Shown in pieces: positions 55,945 to 64,000 of a stretch of 64,000 bases of DNA. The number at the start of each line of letters is the position of its first letter. The stretch's first letter is position 1. Origin of the DNA: Pelotomaculum sp. (GTDB taxonomy: Bacteria > Bacillota > Desulfotomaculia > Desulfotomaculales > Pelotomaculaceae); the NCBI GenBank assembly GCA_018435055.1, contig JAHDOA010000015.1:1-64000 (forward strand). The letters are read 5' to 3'. A program made the position numbers and the translations under genes. The notes under the pieces are model-generated. The model saw nothing but the letters and a program-made list of their open reading frames with translations, did not search any database and was not told the DNA's origin.

Positions 55945-58728
55945 TCAAATTTGTTTCATCACTTCCGCGCAGCGCGGGCACAAAGTCTTATGCTCATGGT
56001 TCGCGCCGACTTCCTTGTGGTACATCCAACAGCGTTCGCACTTTTCACCGGCGGCGGGCCGGACCGAAATAAACAGTCCGGGGATGGCGTCGCCGGCCTG
56101 CGCTCCCGGCGGAGCGTCCGCTAGAGGGGTCAGCTTTACCTCCGAGACAATGAAGAGGACAGGCAGGTCGCCGGCTAAAGGTTCAAGGAAGCTGCGCAGT
56201 TCTTTGCCCGGGTACAGATCAACCGCAGCTTCCAGAGAGTTGCCGATTACCTTGTCCCGGCGGGCCGATTCCAGCGCCCTGGTCACCTCGCCCCGTACAG
56301 CCAGCAGCCGTTCCCATTTTTCCTCCAGCTCGACATCTATATACTCTTCCATAACCTCCGGCATCTCGGCCAGCTGCACGCTGACCAACCCGGCCCGGCC
56401 GCCGGGCATATGTCGCCAGATTTCCTCAGTTGTAAATGTGAGGACCGGCGCCAGCAGGCGCACCAGAGCTGACAGGATTTCATACATCACAGTCTGCGCG
56501 GCGCGGCGCTCTTTGGAAGCGGCGGGCATTGTATAGAGCCGGTCTTTGATGATATCCAGGTAAAGAGAACTCATATCTACGGTGCAAAAGCTGTGGATGG
56601 CGTGGTAAACCACATGGTATTCATAATCCCGGTATCCCGCGGTCACCTTTTGGATCAGTTTCTGCAGCCTGAGCAAGGCCCAGCGGTCTATCTCCAGCAG
56701 CTGGTTATAACCAATTCTATCACCGGCCGGGTCAAAATCATAAAGGTTACCGAGCAGGAAGCGGCAGGTGTTTCTAATTTTACGGTAGGCCTCGGTGAGC
56801 TGTTTTAAGATACCGGGCGAGGCGGCCAGGTCGCTGCGGTAGTCGGCGGAACTGACCCAGAGGCGCAGGATGTCGGCGCCCATCTGCTTGATCACTTTGG
56901 CCGGATCCACCACGTTGCCCAGTGATTTTGACTGCTTGCGGCCCTGTTCGTCAACAACAAAACCGTGTGTCAGCACTGCCCGGTAAGGGGCCCTGCCGGT
57001 TACCGCCACCGAGGTGGAAAGGGAAGAGTTGAACCAGCCCCGGTGCTGGTCGCTTCCTTCCAGGTAAAGATCCGCCGGCCGGCGCAGGTCCGGCCAGACA
57101 GACGGTTCGTCCAGCACCCCGAAGTGACTGGTGCCGGAATCAAACCAGACATCCATAATATCCGTCTCTTTGGTAAACTCGCCGCAGCCGCACCCGCATT
57201 TTATACCCTGCGGCAGCAGGTCCCGGGCGGCCCTGGCAAACCAGACGTCAGATCCATTCTGCCTGAACAAGCCCTGCAGGCGCCGGATGGTCTCGTCATT
57301 TATTAATTCTTTCCCGCAGTCATTGCAATAGAATATGGGTATAGGCACCCCCCAGCTGCGCTGGCGGGAAATACACCAGTCACCGCGGCCCGCCACCATG
57401 TTGTAGATGCGCTCTTCACCCCAGCCGGGAATCCAGCGCACCGTGCGGATCGCGTCAAGGGTAGCCTGGCGGAATCCGTCAATTGAGGCAAACCACTGCT
57501 CGGTGGCCCGGAAAAAAACAGGCTTTTTGCAGCGCCAGCAGTGGGGATACTGGTGCATGATCGTAGATTGATTCATTAAGTGTCCCCGGCGGGTCAGCTC
57601 TTCGAGTACGCCGGCGTTGGCGTCCAGGTAAAATTGACCGGCGAAAATGCCGCCTTCTTCGGTAAAAATCCCCCTGGCGTTAACCGGAGACAGTACAGGC
57701 AGACCGTACTGTTTGCAAACATCAAAGTCTTCCATGCCGTGGCCCGGGGCAGTGTGCACACAGCCGGTGCCCTGGTCCAGGGTAACGTGCTCGCCCAGGA
57801 CTACCAGTGAAACCCTGTCCACAAAGGGGTGGCCGCACTCGATCAGTTCCAGTTCGGCGCCTTCAAAATCTCCAATCACTTCTGAACTTTCTATACCGGT
57901 GTTTTCCAGGAAACTATCCTTTAACTCTTCAGCTACCAGGTACTTTTCTTTCCCGGTTTTGACTAAAACATATTTGTACCCGGGGTGCAGGCAAATGGCC
58001 ATGTTGGCCGGCAGGGTCCAGGGCGTGGTGGTCCAGATCACCAGGTAAGCGTCTTCCTCAGGCAGAACGCCCCTGCCGTTTCTGATTGGAAACCGCACAT
58101 ATATGGATGCCGACTTTTTGTCTCCGTACTCGACTTCCGCCTCTGCCAGCGCCGTTTCGCAGGCGGCGCACCAGTAAACAGGTTTCAGGCCTTTATAAAT
58201 ATATCCCTTTTTGGCCATTTCTCCGAAAACGCCAATCTGGCGCGCTTCGAAATGCGGCATCAGGGTCAGATAGGGTTTATTCCACTCGCCTCTTACACCC
58301 AGCCTTTTGAATTCTTCCCGCTGGATATCAACAAACTTCAGGGCAAAGTCTTTACATTTGTTTCTGAACTCCACCGGGTCGATTTCGTGGCGGTCGATGC
58401 CAAAAGCCCTGATCGCCTGCTGTTCAATCGGCAGGCCGTGCGTATCCCAGCCCGGCACATAAGGCGCGTCGCAACCTGACATGGAGTGGTACTTGACAAC
58501 TATATCTTTTAAGACTTTATTTAAAACGTGGCCCAGGTGGATATGCCCGTTGGCGTAAGGCGGCCCATCGTGCAGAATGAACTTTTGCCGGCCGCGGTTC
58601 TTTTCCTGGACCTTGCTGTAAATGTCAATTTCATCCCAGAATTTCAGGAATTCCACTTCTCTTTCAGGCAGGTTGGCCCGCATCGGGAAGTCGGTTTTAG
58701 GTAAATTCAGGGTCTTACCGTAATCCAT
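55945..58728 (-). CDS. ileS: Isoleucyl-tRNA synthetase
   Basis: The 927-residue class I enzyme has the HIGH box in [20 protein letters not shown], the editing domain [18 protein letters not shown], the KMSKS variant [15 protein letters not shown], and a C-terminal zinc finger CERCW...CPRC (residues about 900-922). This is the bacterial type 1 form (short C-terminus, zinc finger). It is controlled by a T-box leader beginning about 490 bases upstream. Confidence 0.97.
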   Translation of the reverse strand: MDYGKTLNLPKTDFPMRANLPEREVEFLKFWDEIDIYSKVQEKNRGRQKFILHDGPPYANGHIHLGHVLNKVLKDIVVKYHSMSGCDAPYVPGWDTHGLPIEQQAIRAFGIDRHEIDPVEFRNKCKDFALKFVDIQREEFKRLGVRGEWNKPYLTLMPHFEARQIGVFGEMAKKGYIYKGLKPVYWCAACETALAEAEVEYGDKKSASIYVRFPIRNGRGVLPEEDAYLVIWTTTPWTLPANMAICLHPGYKYVLVKTGKEKYLVAEELKDSFLENTGIESSEVIGDFEGAELELIECGHPFVDRVSLVVLGEHVTLDQGTGCVHTAPGHGMEDFDVCKQYGLPVLSPVNARGIFTEEGGIFAGQFYLDANAGVLEELTRRGHLMNQSTIMHQYPHCWRCKKPVFFRATEQWFASIDGFRQATLDAIRTVRWIPGWGEERIYNMVAGRGDWCISRQRSWGVPIPIFYCNDCGKELINDETIRRLQGLFRQNGSDVWFARAARDLLPQGIKCGCGCGEFTKETDIMDVWFDSGTSHFGVLDEPSVWPDLRRPADLYLEGSDQHRGWFNSSLSTSVAVTGRAPYRAVLTHGFVVDEQGRKQSKSLGNVVDPAKVIKQMGADILRLWVSSADYRSDLAASPGILKQLTEAYRKIRNTCRFLLGNLYDFDPAGDRIGYNQLLEIDRWALLRLQKLIQKVTAGYRDYEYHVVYHAIHSFCTVDMSSLYLDIIKDRLYTMPAASKERRAAQTVMYEILSALVRLLAPVLTFTTEEIWRHMPGGRAGLVSVQLAEMPEVMEEYIDVELEEKWERLLAVRGEVTRALESARRDKVIGNSLEAAVDLYPGKELRSFLEPLAGDLPVLFIVSEVKLTPLADAPPGAQAGDAIPGLFISVRPAAGEKCERCWMYHKEVGANHEHKTLCPRCAEVMKQI

Positions 58729-58821
58729 TTTAAAACACCTCTTTTTGAATCGTTATATCAAAACTAATCTAACTGCCTCAAACACTGTCAAAAGCAAGCA
58801 TAGCAAGGAAGAACGGCGCCT

Positions 58822-58943
58822 GCGTTAGCAAAAGCGAGTATGGCAAGGAAAGCGGGATCAGACGGGGCGGAGCGTACTCATCATCGTACGTGAGCACCCG
58901 GATGAACCCGATTGACGCAGCCAGACGAAGCTTCTCATAACGC
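58822..58943. repeat. 122-base imperfect palindromic element between T-box and ileS
   Basis: The ends GCGTTAGCAAAAGC and GCTTCTCATAACGC pair (10 of 14), then CGGGATCA with TGAACCCG, GGG with CCC, and GCGTAC with GTACGT around an 8-base tip. The left flank also repeats: AAAGCAAGCATAGCAAGGAAG (58791-58811) and AAAGCGAGTATGGCAAGGAAA (58831-58851). The element directly abuts the T-run of the T-box terminator. It could be a small palindromic mobile repeat or a structured part of the ileS leader RNA. Confidence 0.75.
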
Positions 58944-59215
58944 AAAAAGCCCGTCCCCCAAGGGACGGGACTATTACCCGCGGTACCACCCTAACTGCAG
59001 CCCGGCGCCGCCACAAGCACGGTCCGAAGCTTAACCACTCAAGCTGCCATATATCGGCGGCAAACCGGCCTTGCTTAATTTTCGAGTGAATTTCAGCAGG
59101 CGCCTCACGGGTGATTTTCAATGGTATGCCCGTGCCCGGTTTCCAGCATGCCCGGGCTCTCTATTCGGACAAAATCCGTTTACTCTTCCCGCTCATAGGA
59201 CTTTACATTATACGC
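58944..59215 (-). promoter_or_regulatory. T-box riboswitch of ileS
   Basis: On the minus strand the leader has AGAGTAAACGG (AGTA-like bulge), a stem with CTGGAAACCGGGC, the possible specifier GAA-ATT-CA (isoleucine codon ATT) near 59092, and the diagnostic T-box GGGTGGTACCGCGGG at 58977-58991. It ends with the terminator CCCGTCCCTTGGGGGACGGG and a T-run near 58944-58970. Uncharged tRNA-Ile would favour the antiterminator and read-through into ileS. Confidence 0.92.
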
Positions 59216-59226
59216 TAACAAGCAAT

Positions 59227-59255
59227 ATTATATAAAAAAGCCATATGGTAGTCAA
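59227..59255 (-). promoter_or_regulatory. Sigma-A-type promoter of the ileS leader
   Basis: TTGACT (59250-59255) and TATAAT (59227-59232) on the minus strand are separated by exactly 17 bases, placing the start of transcription close to the first stem of the T-box. Confidence 0.8.
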
Positions 59256-59323
59256 CTGAGCCCAAGTCTGGCTAGGGATATTTACCCTTTTGTCGTTTAT
59301 TTATAGCCCTAAACCCTGCTACC

Positions 59324-59611
59324 TTATGGCAGCAAAGCCTTTAAGGTTTTATCAGCACTCAAGCCGGACACCTTAATTACTTTATTGCGGCCGGTATGGC
59401 CGCTGATGATTTCCACCCGGGAACGAGGCACGCCTAAAGTCTTTGCTAAAAATACCCTGCAGGCTTCGTTGGCCTTGCCCTCTAAAGGAGCGGCGGTCAG
59501 CCTGATCTTGAGGGCGTCCTCGTAAATTCCCACAATACATTCCTTTGACGAGCGGGGCATGACCCTCACCTTGAACAGCACGTCTCCATTTACTTCTCTG
59601 ATCTGAAGCAA
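59324..59611 (-). CDS. DUF167 (YggU) family protein
   Basis: The 95-residue protein has the family pattern VRVMPRSSKECIVGIYEDAL, LTAAPLEGKANEACRVFLA and the SRVEIISGHTGRNKVIKVSG ending. Its function is unknown; in E. coli YggU lies with yggS, yggT and proC, and the same gene group is here (59,324-63,402). Confidence 0.9.
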   Translation of the reverse strand: MLQIREVNGDVLFKVRVMPRSSKECIVGIYEDALKIRLTAAPLEGKANEACRVFLAKTLGVPRSRVEIISGHTGRNKVIKVSGLSADKTLKALLP

Positions 59612-59636
59612 CCTTTATCCTCCAACATCAATTTTT

Positions 59637-60461
59637 CTAAGCTGGATTCAGCGCCTCCCTGAATGCTTTGGCCAGGGCGTATACCATGTCGACCAGTTGG
59701 TCACAGCCGGTGGGGCCGCCAATTCCCTCTGCAATTAGTTTTTTACTTGTGTTTCCCAGGAAAGTTCCCTCTAACACTGGGAGCGACGCAGTGTTTTCAA
59801 AACAAACCGGGTCCGGCGCCCGCAGGAAATTTCCCCGGCATGCAGTGACCATGCCCTCATCATTTAAACTCATGTTTAACGCTATTTCATGAAATGAATC
59901 ACTAAACACCCCGGCCGCCGTGTACCCCCCGGCAACCCTGAAGATGGAACAGTTTTTGCCCCGGGCAAATAGCTTATTGCCGGTGTAATAACCGCCGACA
60001 TACTCCGGCCATCTGCGGGTGATACGCTGCAGGTTGCTGTAATAACGGCATGAGTCCAGGTAAAATTTCTCCCAGTATTCACCGTAAGCCCCGGCTGTCG
60101 GGTAACCCCTGTCATGGTATAAAAATGTTTCCGCCTGGATTATGCCCCTGACACACTCAGCCAGCAATTCTCTGGCTAATCCACCGGCGATGCCTGCCGC
60201 CTCCCGCCGTAGAGCAGCGCCGGAGTCGAAATACGCGACTTCTCCTTTCAGCCCGGGCAGTATTCCACTCCCGTTTAAGCTCCCCCCGGGTGAACGGTTA
60301 ATCTCCCAGCCCGCGTCTTTTATAATAAAAGTTGACCTGTCGGTTACAAGCCGGCCTGCAGCTTCAAGTTTTGTGCCGACCAGGGTAGTCTCAGCCAGCA
60401 GATCTCCCCCATCTGTATTGTTTACAGAACAAAACCAGCTGTTTTGAAAAACACACTCCAC
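59637..60461 (-). CDS. DUF2889-like hypothetical protein
   Basis: The 274-residue protein has ETTLVGTKLEAAGRLVTDRS near the start, FHEIALNMSLNDEGMVTACR at about residues 188-207 and GPTGCDQLVDMVYALAKAF near the C-terminus. These fit the DUF2889 order (WEVEGRL...; FHEm-l-i-id; GC-HL-el), though the inserted middle region (about 90-180, with ETFLYHDRGYPTAGAYGEYW) is not typical. No activity is known. It stands in the divIVA-ileS neighbourhood, frequently found there in related genomes. Confidence 0.6.
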   Translation of the reverse strand: MECVFQNSWFCSVNNTDGGDLLAETTLVGTKLEAAGRLVTDRSTFIIKDAGWEINRSPGGSLNGSGILPGLKGEVAYFDSGAALRREAAGIAGGLARELLAECVRGIIQAETFLYHDRGYPTAGAYGEYWEKFYLDSCRYYSNLQRITRRWPEYVGGYYTGNKLFARGKNCSIFRVAGGYTAAGVFSDSFHEIALNMSLNDEGMVTACRGNFLRAPDPVCFENTASLPVLEGTFLGNTSKKLIAEGIGGPTGCDQLVDMVYALAKAFREALNPA

Positions 60462-60550
60462 CTGAAATACCTCCCGGCTAAACCTAAAAAAAATTCCCGA
60501 TCCCGCCTGGGGTCAAGGAACTACCTTCTTTGGCTTTCTATATAAATCGA

Positions 60551-61063
60551 TCAGGATGCTGTATCCGTCAAATCTTCTTCATCCGGCAGCTCCTCCGCAT
60601 GGTCCAGGATTCTGATCTGTAATTCCAGGAAAGACCTGAAGCGGGCTTTAAAAATGTGGGCTTCCTGTTTAATCTTTTCATATTCGGTTTTCATTGCGGA
60701 AACCTGCTTTTCAGCTTCGTAGAGCAACCCCGCCGCTTCCCGTTCAGCTTCACGCGTTAACTGATCGGCTTCGATCCGGCTCCGGTCGAGAAGGAGACGC
60801 GCTTCTTTTTCTGCGTTCTGCCTCAGTTCATCCGTGTTTTTTTGCGCCATCACCATAGCGTTTTTGATTGCTTCCTCGATTTCCCGGTAACGGGCGACGC
60901 TTTGTTCAGTCTGGGTAACCTTCTCTTTCAGTTCCTGGTTTTCACGGATCAGATTCTCAAATTCCTGAGCAACCTTGTCTAAAAAAGCATCGACCTCGTC
61001 TTCGCTGTAACCACGTAATACGTGCCGGAATTCTTTTTTCTGAATGTCCAGCGGCATCAGCAT
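60551..61063 (-). CDS. divIVA: DivIVA family cell-division protein
   Basis: The 170-residue protein has the conserved N-terminus MPLDIQKKEFRHVLRGYSED followed by VDAFLDKVAQEFENL, and a long coiled coil (residues 30-150) rich in Glu, Arg and Ala. DivIVA proteins bind negatively curved membrane at septa and poles and recruit partners in division, sporulation or growth. The position next to yggT and sepF is standard for Firmicutes. Confidence 0.92.
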   Translation of the reverse strand: MLMPLDIQKKEFRHVLRGYSEDEVDAFLDKVAQEFENLIRENQELKEKVTQTEQSVARYREIEEAIKNAMVMAQKNTDELRQNAEKEARLLLDRSRIEADQLTREAEREAAGLLYEAEKQVSAMKTEYEKIKQEAHIFKARFRSFLELQIRILDHAEELPDEEDLTDTAS

Positions 61064-61107
61064 TGTTTTTCACCTCCGGCTGAAGAGATTGCTATTTAAT
61101 TCAATAT

Positions 61108-61374
61108 CTAAAGAATTTGAATTAAAAGTTTTACAACGATCTGTTGAATAATACGTAAAACAAAAAATGCGATAATCGGGGAAAAATCAATCTGGCTGAA
61201 AGGCGGGATTATTCGCCTGAAGATACGCAAATACGGTTCAGTAGTCTCATAGATAAAACGGATAATAGGCTGGTAAGGGTTGTGTCTGATCCATGAAAGC
61301 AAAATCCGGATCAATAATAGAACAGCATACACCTCAAACGCCACATTAACCGCCCTTATTATTGTATAGCTCAT
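61108..61374 (-). CDS. YggT family membrane protein
   Basis: The 88-residue protein has two hydrophobic segments (VAFEVYAVLLLIRILLSW, PIIAFFVLRIIQQIVVKLLI) and the family signature LLSWIRHNPYQPIIRFIYET with EPYLRIFRRIIPP. It is thought to help in membrane protein or osmotic tolerance functions, and to support division with SepF; none is shown by sequence. Confidence 0.9.
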   Translation of the reverse strand: MSYTIIRAVNVAFEVYAVLLLIRILLSWIRHNPYQPIIRFIYETTEPYLRIFRRIIPPFSQIDFSPIIAFFVLRIIQQIVVKLLIQIL

Positions 61375-61397
61375 AATACCCCCACACTAATAACTTT

Positions 61398-62216
61398 TTA
61401 TCCGGACATCTCACGCGAGCGCCTGGTTGCCCCGGCGACAGCCTTCATCAAAACCGACCGCAGGGCGCCTTCTTCCAGGGCGAATAGTCCCGCCGCCGTA
61501 GTCCCGCCGGGAGTGGTTACCATATTTTTTAATTTAGCGGGATGCTCTTTTGTTTCCAGGACCATTTTTGCCGCGCCCAGCATGGTCTGGGCAGCCAGTT
61601 CCCCGGCAATATTAGCCGGCAGTCCGAGACGAACGGCGCCGTCAGCAAGGCTTTCCAGGATCAGGTACATATAGGCCGGACCGCTGCCGCTCAAACCTGT
61701 CACGCAGTCAAGCAGCGATTCGGGGACTTCTACCGCTTTCCCCGCCGCGTTGAAAATCGCCATCGCCGCTTTGACGCTGTCCTCTCCGGCGTACCTGCCG
61801 GCGCTTACCGCGCTGGCGCCCTCACCTACCAGGCAGGGTGTGTTCGGCATGACGCGAATTACCGGTATGGGCCCGGCCAGACAGGATTCGATCTGGCTGA
61901 TGGTCACACCGGCGGCTATAGAAATGAAGATTTGCTCCGGTCTGGCCACTGCCGCTATTTCCTTTAAAACTACAGTTGCGACATGGGGCTTCACAGAAAT
62001 AATGACAATATCCGCTGCCCCGGTGACGGCGCAGTTGTCAGCGGTCGTGTTGACGCCCAGCTTTTGTTCGAGCTGTTCACGGCGCTGTTCACTGACATCG
62101 CTGATGTAAATCTGGGACGGCGCTACCAGGCCGGTGCGGAAAAGGCCGGTAACAAGCGCCTCACACATGGCCCCCCCGCCGATAAATCCTATCTTTTGCT
62201 TGTTAAAAACGCGCAT
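61398..62216 (-). CDS. proC: Pyrroline-5-carboxylate reductase
   Basis: The protein of about 272 residues has KIGFIGGGAMCEALVTGLF (NAD(P) motif), VKPHVATVVLKEI, RVMPNTPCLVGEGASAVS and the C-terminal DCVTGLSGSGPAYMYLILES. It reduces pyrroline-5-carboxylate to proline. The longest frame (to 62324) lies inside sepF; the ATG at 62216 overlaps the sepF end by 14 bases and gives the normal N-terminus. Confidence 0.94.
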   Translation of the reverse strand: MRVFNKQKIGFIGGGAMCEALVTGLFRTGLVAPSQIYISDVSEQRREQLEQKLGVNTTADNCAVTGAADIVIISVKPHVATVVLKEIAAVARPEQIFISIAAGVTISQIESCLAGPIPVIRVMPNTPCLVGEGASAVSAGRYAGEDSVKAAMAIFNAAGKAVEVPESLLDCVTGLSGSGPAYMYLILESLADGAVRLGLPANIAGELAAQTMLGAAKMVLETKEHPAKLKNMVTTPGGTTAAGLFALEEGALRSVLMKAVAGATRRSREMSG

Positions 62217-62652
62217 TGGCAAACAAACCCTTCCCTTTTCCCAGATCTTTATAGTCGCCGGAGATATCCATGTTATTAGGGACAAAAAGGAAAATACCGC
62301 TGCCGACCTTTTGCATACTGCCATTTAAAGCATACGTGGCGCCGGTTAGAAAGTCAACGACCCGTTGGGCCAGCGCGGCATCAGCCTGTTCCAGGTTAAT
62401 AATGACCGGACGCCTGTTCTTGATGTTGTCGGTGATACCTTTTACTTCCTCAAAGGATCCCGGCTCTACAACAACAACCCTTATCTGGCGCTGGGCGTGC
62501 ATACTTATAACCGTGCCCTTTTCTTTTTCTTTGTCTTTTTTCTTCTTCCAGGGCTGTTCTTCACGTGGTTCCACACGGACGTTTTTTTCTTCCTCTTCTA
62601 TGACTTCCTCTTCAAAACCCATGAAATTAAGCACCTTATCGACAATCTTCAT
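62203..62652 (-). CDS. sepF: Cell division protein SepF
   Basis: The 149-residue protein has an N-terminal membrane-targeting stretch (MKIVDKVLNFMGFEEE), an acidic/basic linker and the SepF domain RPVIINLEQADAALAQRVVD, GATYALNGSMQKVGSGIFLF, VPNNMDISGDY. SepF forms rings that link FtsZ to the membrane. Upstream is yggS; downstream proC overlaps it. Confidence 0.93.
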   Translation of the reverse strand: MKIVDKVLNFMGFEEEVIEEEEKNVRVEPREEQPWKKKKDKEKEKGTVISMHAQRQIRVVVVEPGSFEEVKGITDNIKNRRPVIINLEQADAALAQRVVDFLTGATYALNGSMQKVGSGIFLFVPNNMDISGDYKDLGKGKGLFANARF

Positions 62653-62706
62653 GACATGAGCCTCCTTGATTGAAATTATTAAATAATCTATCGTATCCCG
62701 GCCATT

Positions 62707-63390
62707 TTAATTACGGGCGCCGAATAACGCGGCGCCGAGTCTGATTAGATTTGCGCCTTCCTCCAGGGCTATTTCAAAGTCTCCCGTCATGCCCATGGAA
62801 AGGATATCCATCTTTATTCCCCGAATATTATCTTTCATCCGCCGGGCCAACTCTGCCGCCTGCCGGAAAACATAACGGACCTCGCCCGGATCGTCGCATA
62901 CCGGGGCAATAGTCATTAAGCCGCACAGTTCCAATCCGGGCAGGGCGGCGGCGGCACGCGCAAAACCCCCGGCCTCCGCCGGGGAAAGACCGTATTTTGT
63001 AGCTTCCCCGGCAACATTAACCTGGATAAGCGCCCGGGCGGTTATACCGGCCTCACAGGCGGCCCGGCTGATTGCCTCCGCCAGGGACCAGCGGTCCAGG
63101 GAATGGATTAAACTGACTTTGTCAATAATCTTTTTAACTTTATTAGTCTGAAGATGTCCGATAAAATGCCATTCTATATCCTGGCGCAGCAGCGGCTGTT
63201 TGCACAAAAACTCCTGCGCCTTGTTTTCCCCCAGGCAAAAAACGCCCAGGTCCAGGGCCTCATTTATTATTTCCACAGGGATTGTTTTGGTTACCGCCAC
63301 CAGTTTAACATCCGCCGGGTCGCGGCCGGCGCGCCGGGCGGCGGCGTTAATCCGTTCTTGTACCCGGGCCAGATTTTCCTTTATATTCAC
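62707..63390 (-). CDS. YggS family PLP homeostasis protein
   Basis: The protein of about 227 residues has the PLP lysine in VKLVAVTKTIPVEIINEALD, GENKAQEFLCK, IEWHFIGHLQTNKVKKI, HSLDRWSLAEAI and LSMGMTGDFEIALEEGANLI. It is a single-domain fold-type III barrel that carries PLP but is not known to be an enzyme. The start at 63390 (GTG) fits better with AAAGG upstream than the GTG at 63402. Confidence 0.9.
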   Translation of the reverse strand: MNIKENLARVQERINAAARRAGRDPADVKLVAVTKTIPVEIINEALDLGVFCLGENKAQEFLCKQPLLRQDIEWHFIGHLQTNKVKKIIDKVSLIHSLDRWSLAEAISRAACEAGITARALIQVNVAGEATKYGLSPAEAGGFARAAAALPGLELCGLMTIAPVCDDPGEVRYVFRQAAELARRMKDNIRGIKMDILSMGMTGDFEIALEEGANLIRLGAALFGARN

Positions 63391-63406
63391 TATTATTGAC
63401 ACACCT

Positions 63407-64000
63407 TTATTCTACCAGCCATCCTTCTCTAACAAAAACAGGATTGCTGACAAAACTAACGCCCTCTTCAATCCCGTCTCCCGACACGGCAACTTTCCCG
63501 GACAGCGCCCCTTCTATCTCCACAGGCGTCCATACCGCTTTTCTCTTTATGGCCAGGTAAATGCCGGGTTTACCGTCTTTGTAGACAATCGCCCGCTCCG
63601 GCGTCAATAGACCTCTAAGCGCCCTGGTGGTTACACTAATACTAACCTTGCGGTGATGAATTATTTGCTCGGGAAAGCCCGACAACAGGAATAAACCCTT
63701 TACGTCGCCGGCGACATCATTTAGTTCGCCGGGTGTGATGCTGAAACTGAAATTTTTCCAGGAAGCCGTCAGAGATCCGGGTTCATCCCAATAACCGCCG
63801 GCAAAATCTGATTTTGGCATGGCGCCGTATATGTATACAGGAGAAAGGTTATCAATAATTTTAAATACAGGTTGTCCCTTGTCAACAATGGCGCCATCGG
63901 GGAGCGGCTGATCATCTATTTTTTCTATTGCCGGCATGGCCAATTCCCCGATGTTTGCGGGGGATAGGATGCTCTCGTAACCGTCCAGGTGGCTGCATAA
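63407..64000 (-). CDS. HlyD-type adaptor, C-terminal part, cut by the window edge
   Basis: The frame is open from beyond 64000 (LDGYESILSPANIGELAMPA) to a stop at 63407. It holds LPDGAIVDKGQPVFKIIDNL, resembling a lipoyl half, followed by a beta-barrel domain (KVSISVTTRALRGLLTPERA) and a membrane-proximal one (GDGIEEGVSFVSNPVFV). This pattern fits an efflux-adaptor-like protein often found upstream of yggS-sepF in this group. The real start lies outside the window; the ATG near 63943 is internal. Confidence 0.75.
   Translation of the reverse strand, partial: LCSHLDGYESILSPANIGELAMPAIEKIDDQPLPDGAIVDKGQPVFKIIDNLSPVYIYGAMPKSDFAGGYWDEPGSLTASWKNFSFSITPGELNDVAGDVKGLFLLSGFPEQIIHHRKVSISVTTRALRGLLTPERAIVYKDGKPGIYLAIKRKAVWTPVEIEGALSGKVAVSGDGIEEGVSFVSNPVFVREGWLVE

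Noticed and set aside
58858-59121. Minus-strand ORF of 87 codons upstream of ileS
   Set aside because: It lies inside the T-box leader and the palindromic element; the RNA elements explain the sequence.

Overview
The window looks like chromosome from a spore-forming, Gram-positive anaerobe of the Peptococcaceae type (Desulfotomaculum/Pelotomaculum relatives). This is an inference from gene content and style: a DivIVA-YggT-ProC-SepF-YggS cell-division neighbourhood, a T-box ahead of ileS, PyrR attenuators, a pyrR-B-C-K-D-F operon, RqcH, and YjcZ-like and YqhV-like small proteins. No rRNA or tRNA gene is visible. Most genes are on the minus strand.

Region 1 (about 1-19,780) is AT-rich and holds a surface-polysaccharide cluster transcribed leftward. 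In transcription order it has a PIG-L deacetylase, a sugar formyltransferase, a DegT aminotransferase, an initiating phosphoglycosyl transferase, a GNAT acetyltransferase, a WbuB-like glycosyltransferase, CapE-CapF-CapG for UDP-L-FucNAc, a glycosyltransferase, a Wzy-like polymerase, another glycosyltransferase, two LicD proteins, a Wzx flippase, and a truncated FrhB-like ferredoxin protein. The left half is damaged by IS21-type elements: one cuts the FrhB-like gene at about 128, a decayed istB lies at 2300-2648, and a decayed istA lies at 4830-6025. The cluster is preceded by a small gene with an internal stop and by a prepilin-like gene with a candidate c-di-GMP riboswitch and attenuator.

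Region 2 (about 19,780-31,570) is clearly GC-richer. It holds a CpsB-type PHP phosphatase, a CBS-ACT protein, a YjcZ-like miniprotein, a dnaK-dnaJ-cbpM operon without hrcA or grpE in which the J-protein has only half of the usual zinc finger, transketolase, and a MacB-type efflux operon (adaptor, ATPase, permease) whose ATPase has a repeat-built tail.

Region 3 (about 31,570-44,200) mixes lysine/cell-wall genes (a divergent diaminopimelate decarboxylase and dapF) with a Ca2+ P-type ATPase, RqcH, a metallophosphoesterase, a nitroreductase and several unknown proteins. Its intergenic spaces are packed with short palindromic repeats of several families.

Region 4 (44,200-52,610) is the pyrimidine operon with its promoter and two PyrR-type attenuators, followed by FapA (DUF342) and a YqhV-like protein. 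Region 5 (52,800-64,000) has a ComA-like synthase, a DUF441 membrane protein, rluD-lspA, ileS with T-box and an extra structured element, then DUF167, DUF2889, divIVA, yggT, proC, sepF, yggS and the 3' part of a HlyD-type gene running off the right edge.

No CRISPR array, toxin-antitoxin pair or obvious defence island was seen. The most unusual items are the half-zinc-finger J-protein with CbpM, the dispersed hairpin families (one predicted to fold as a three-way junction), the 122-base palindromic element between the T-box terminator and ileS, and the candidate riboswitch before the prepilin gene.
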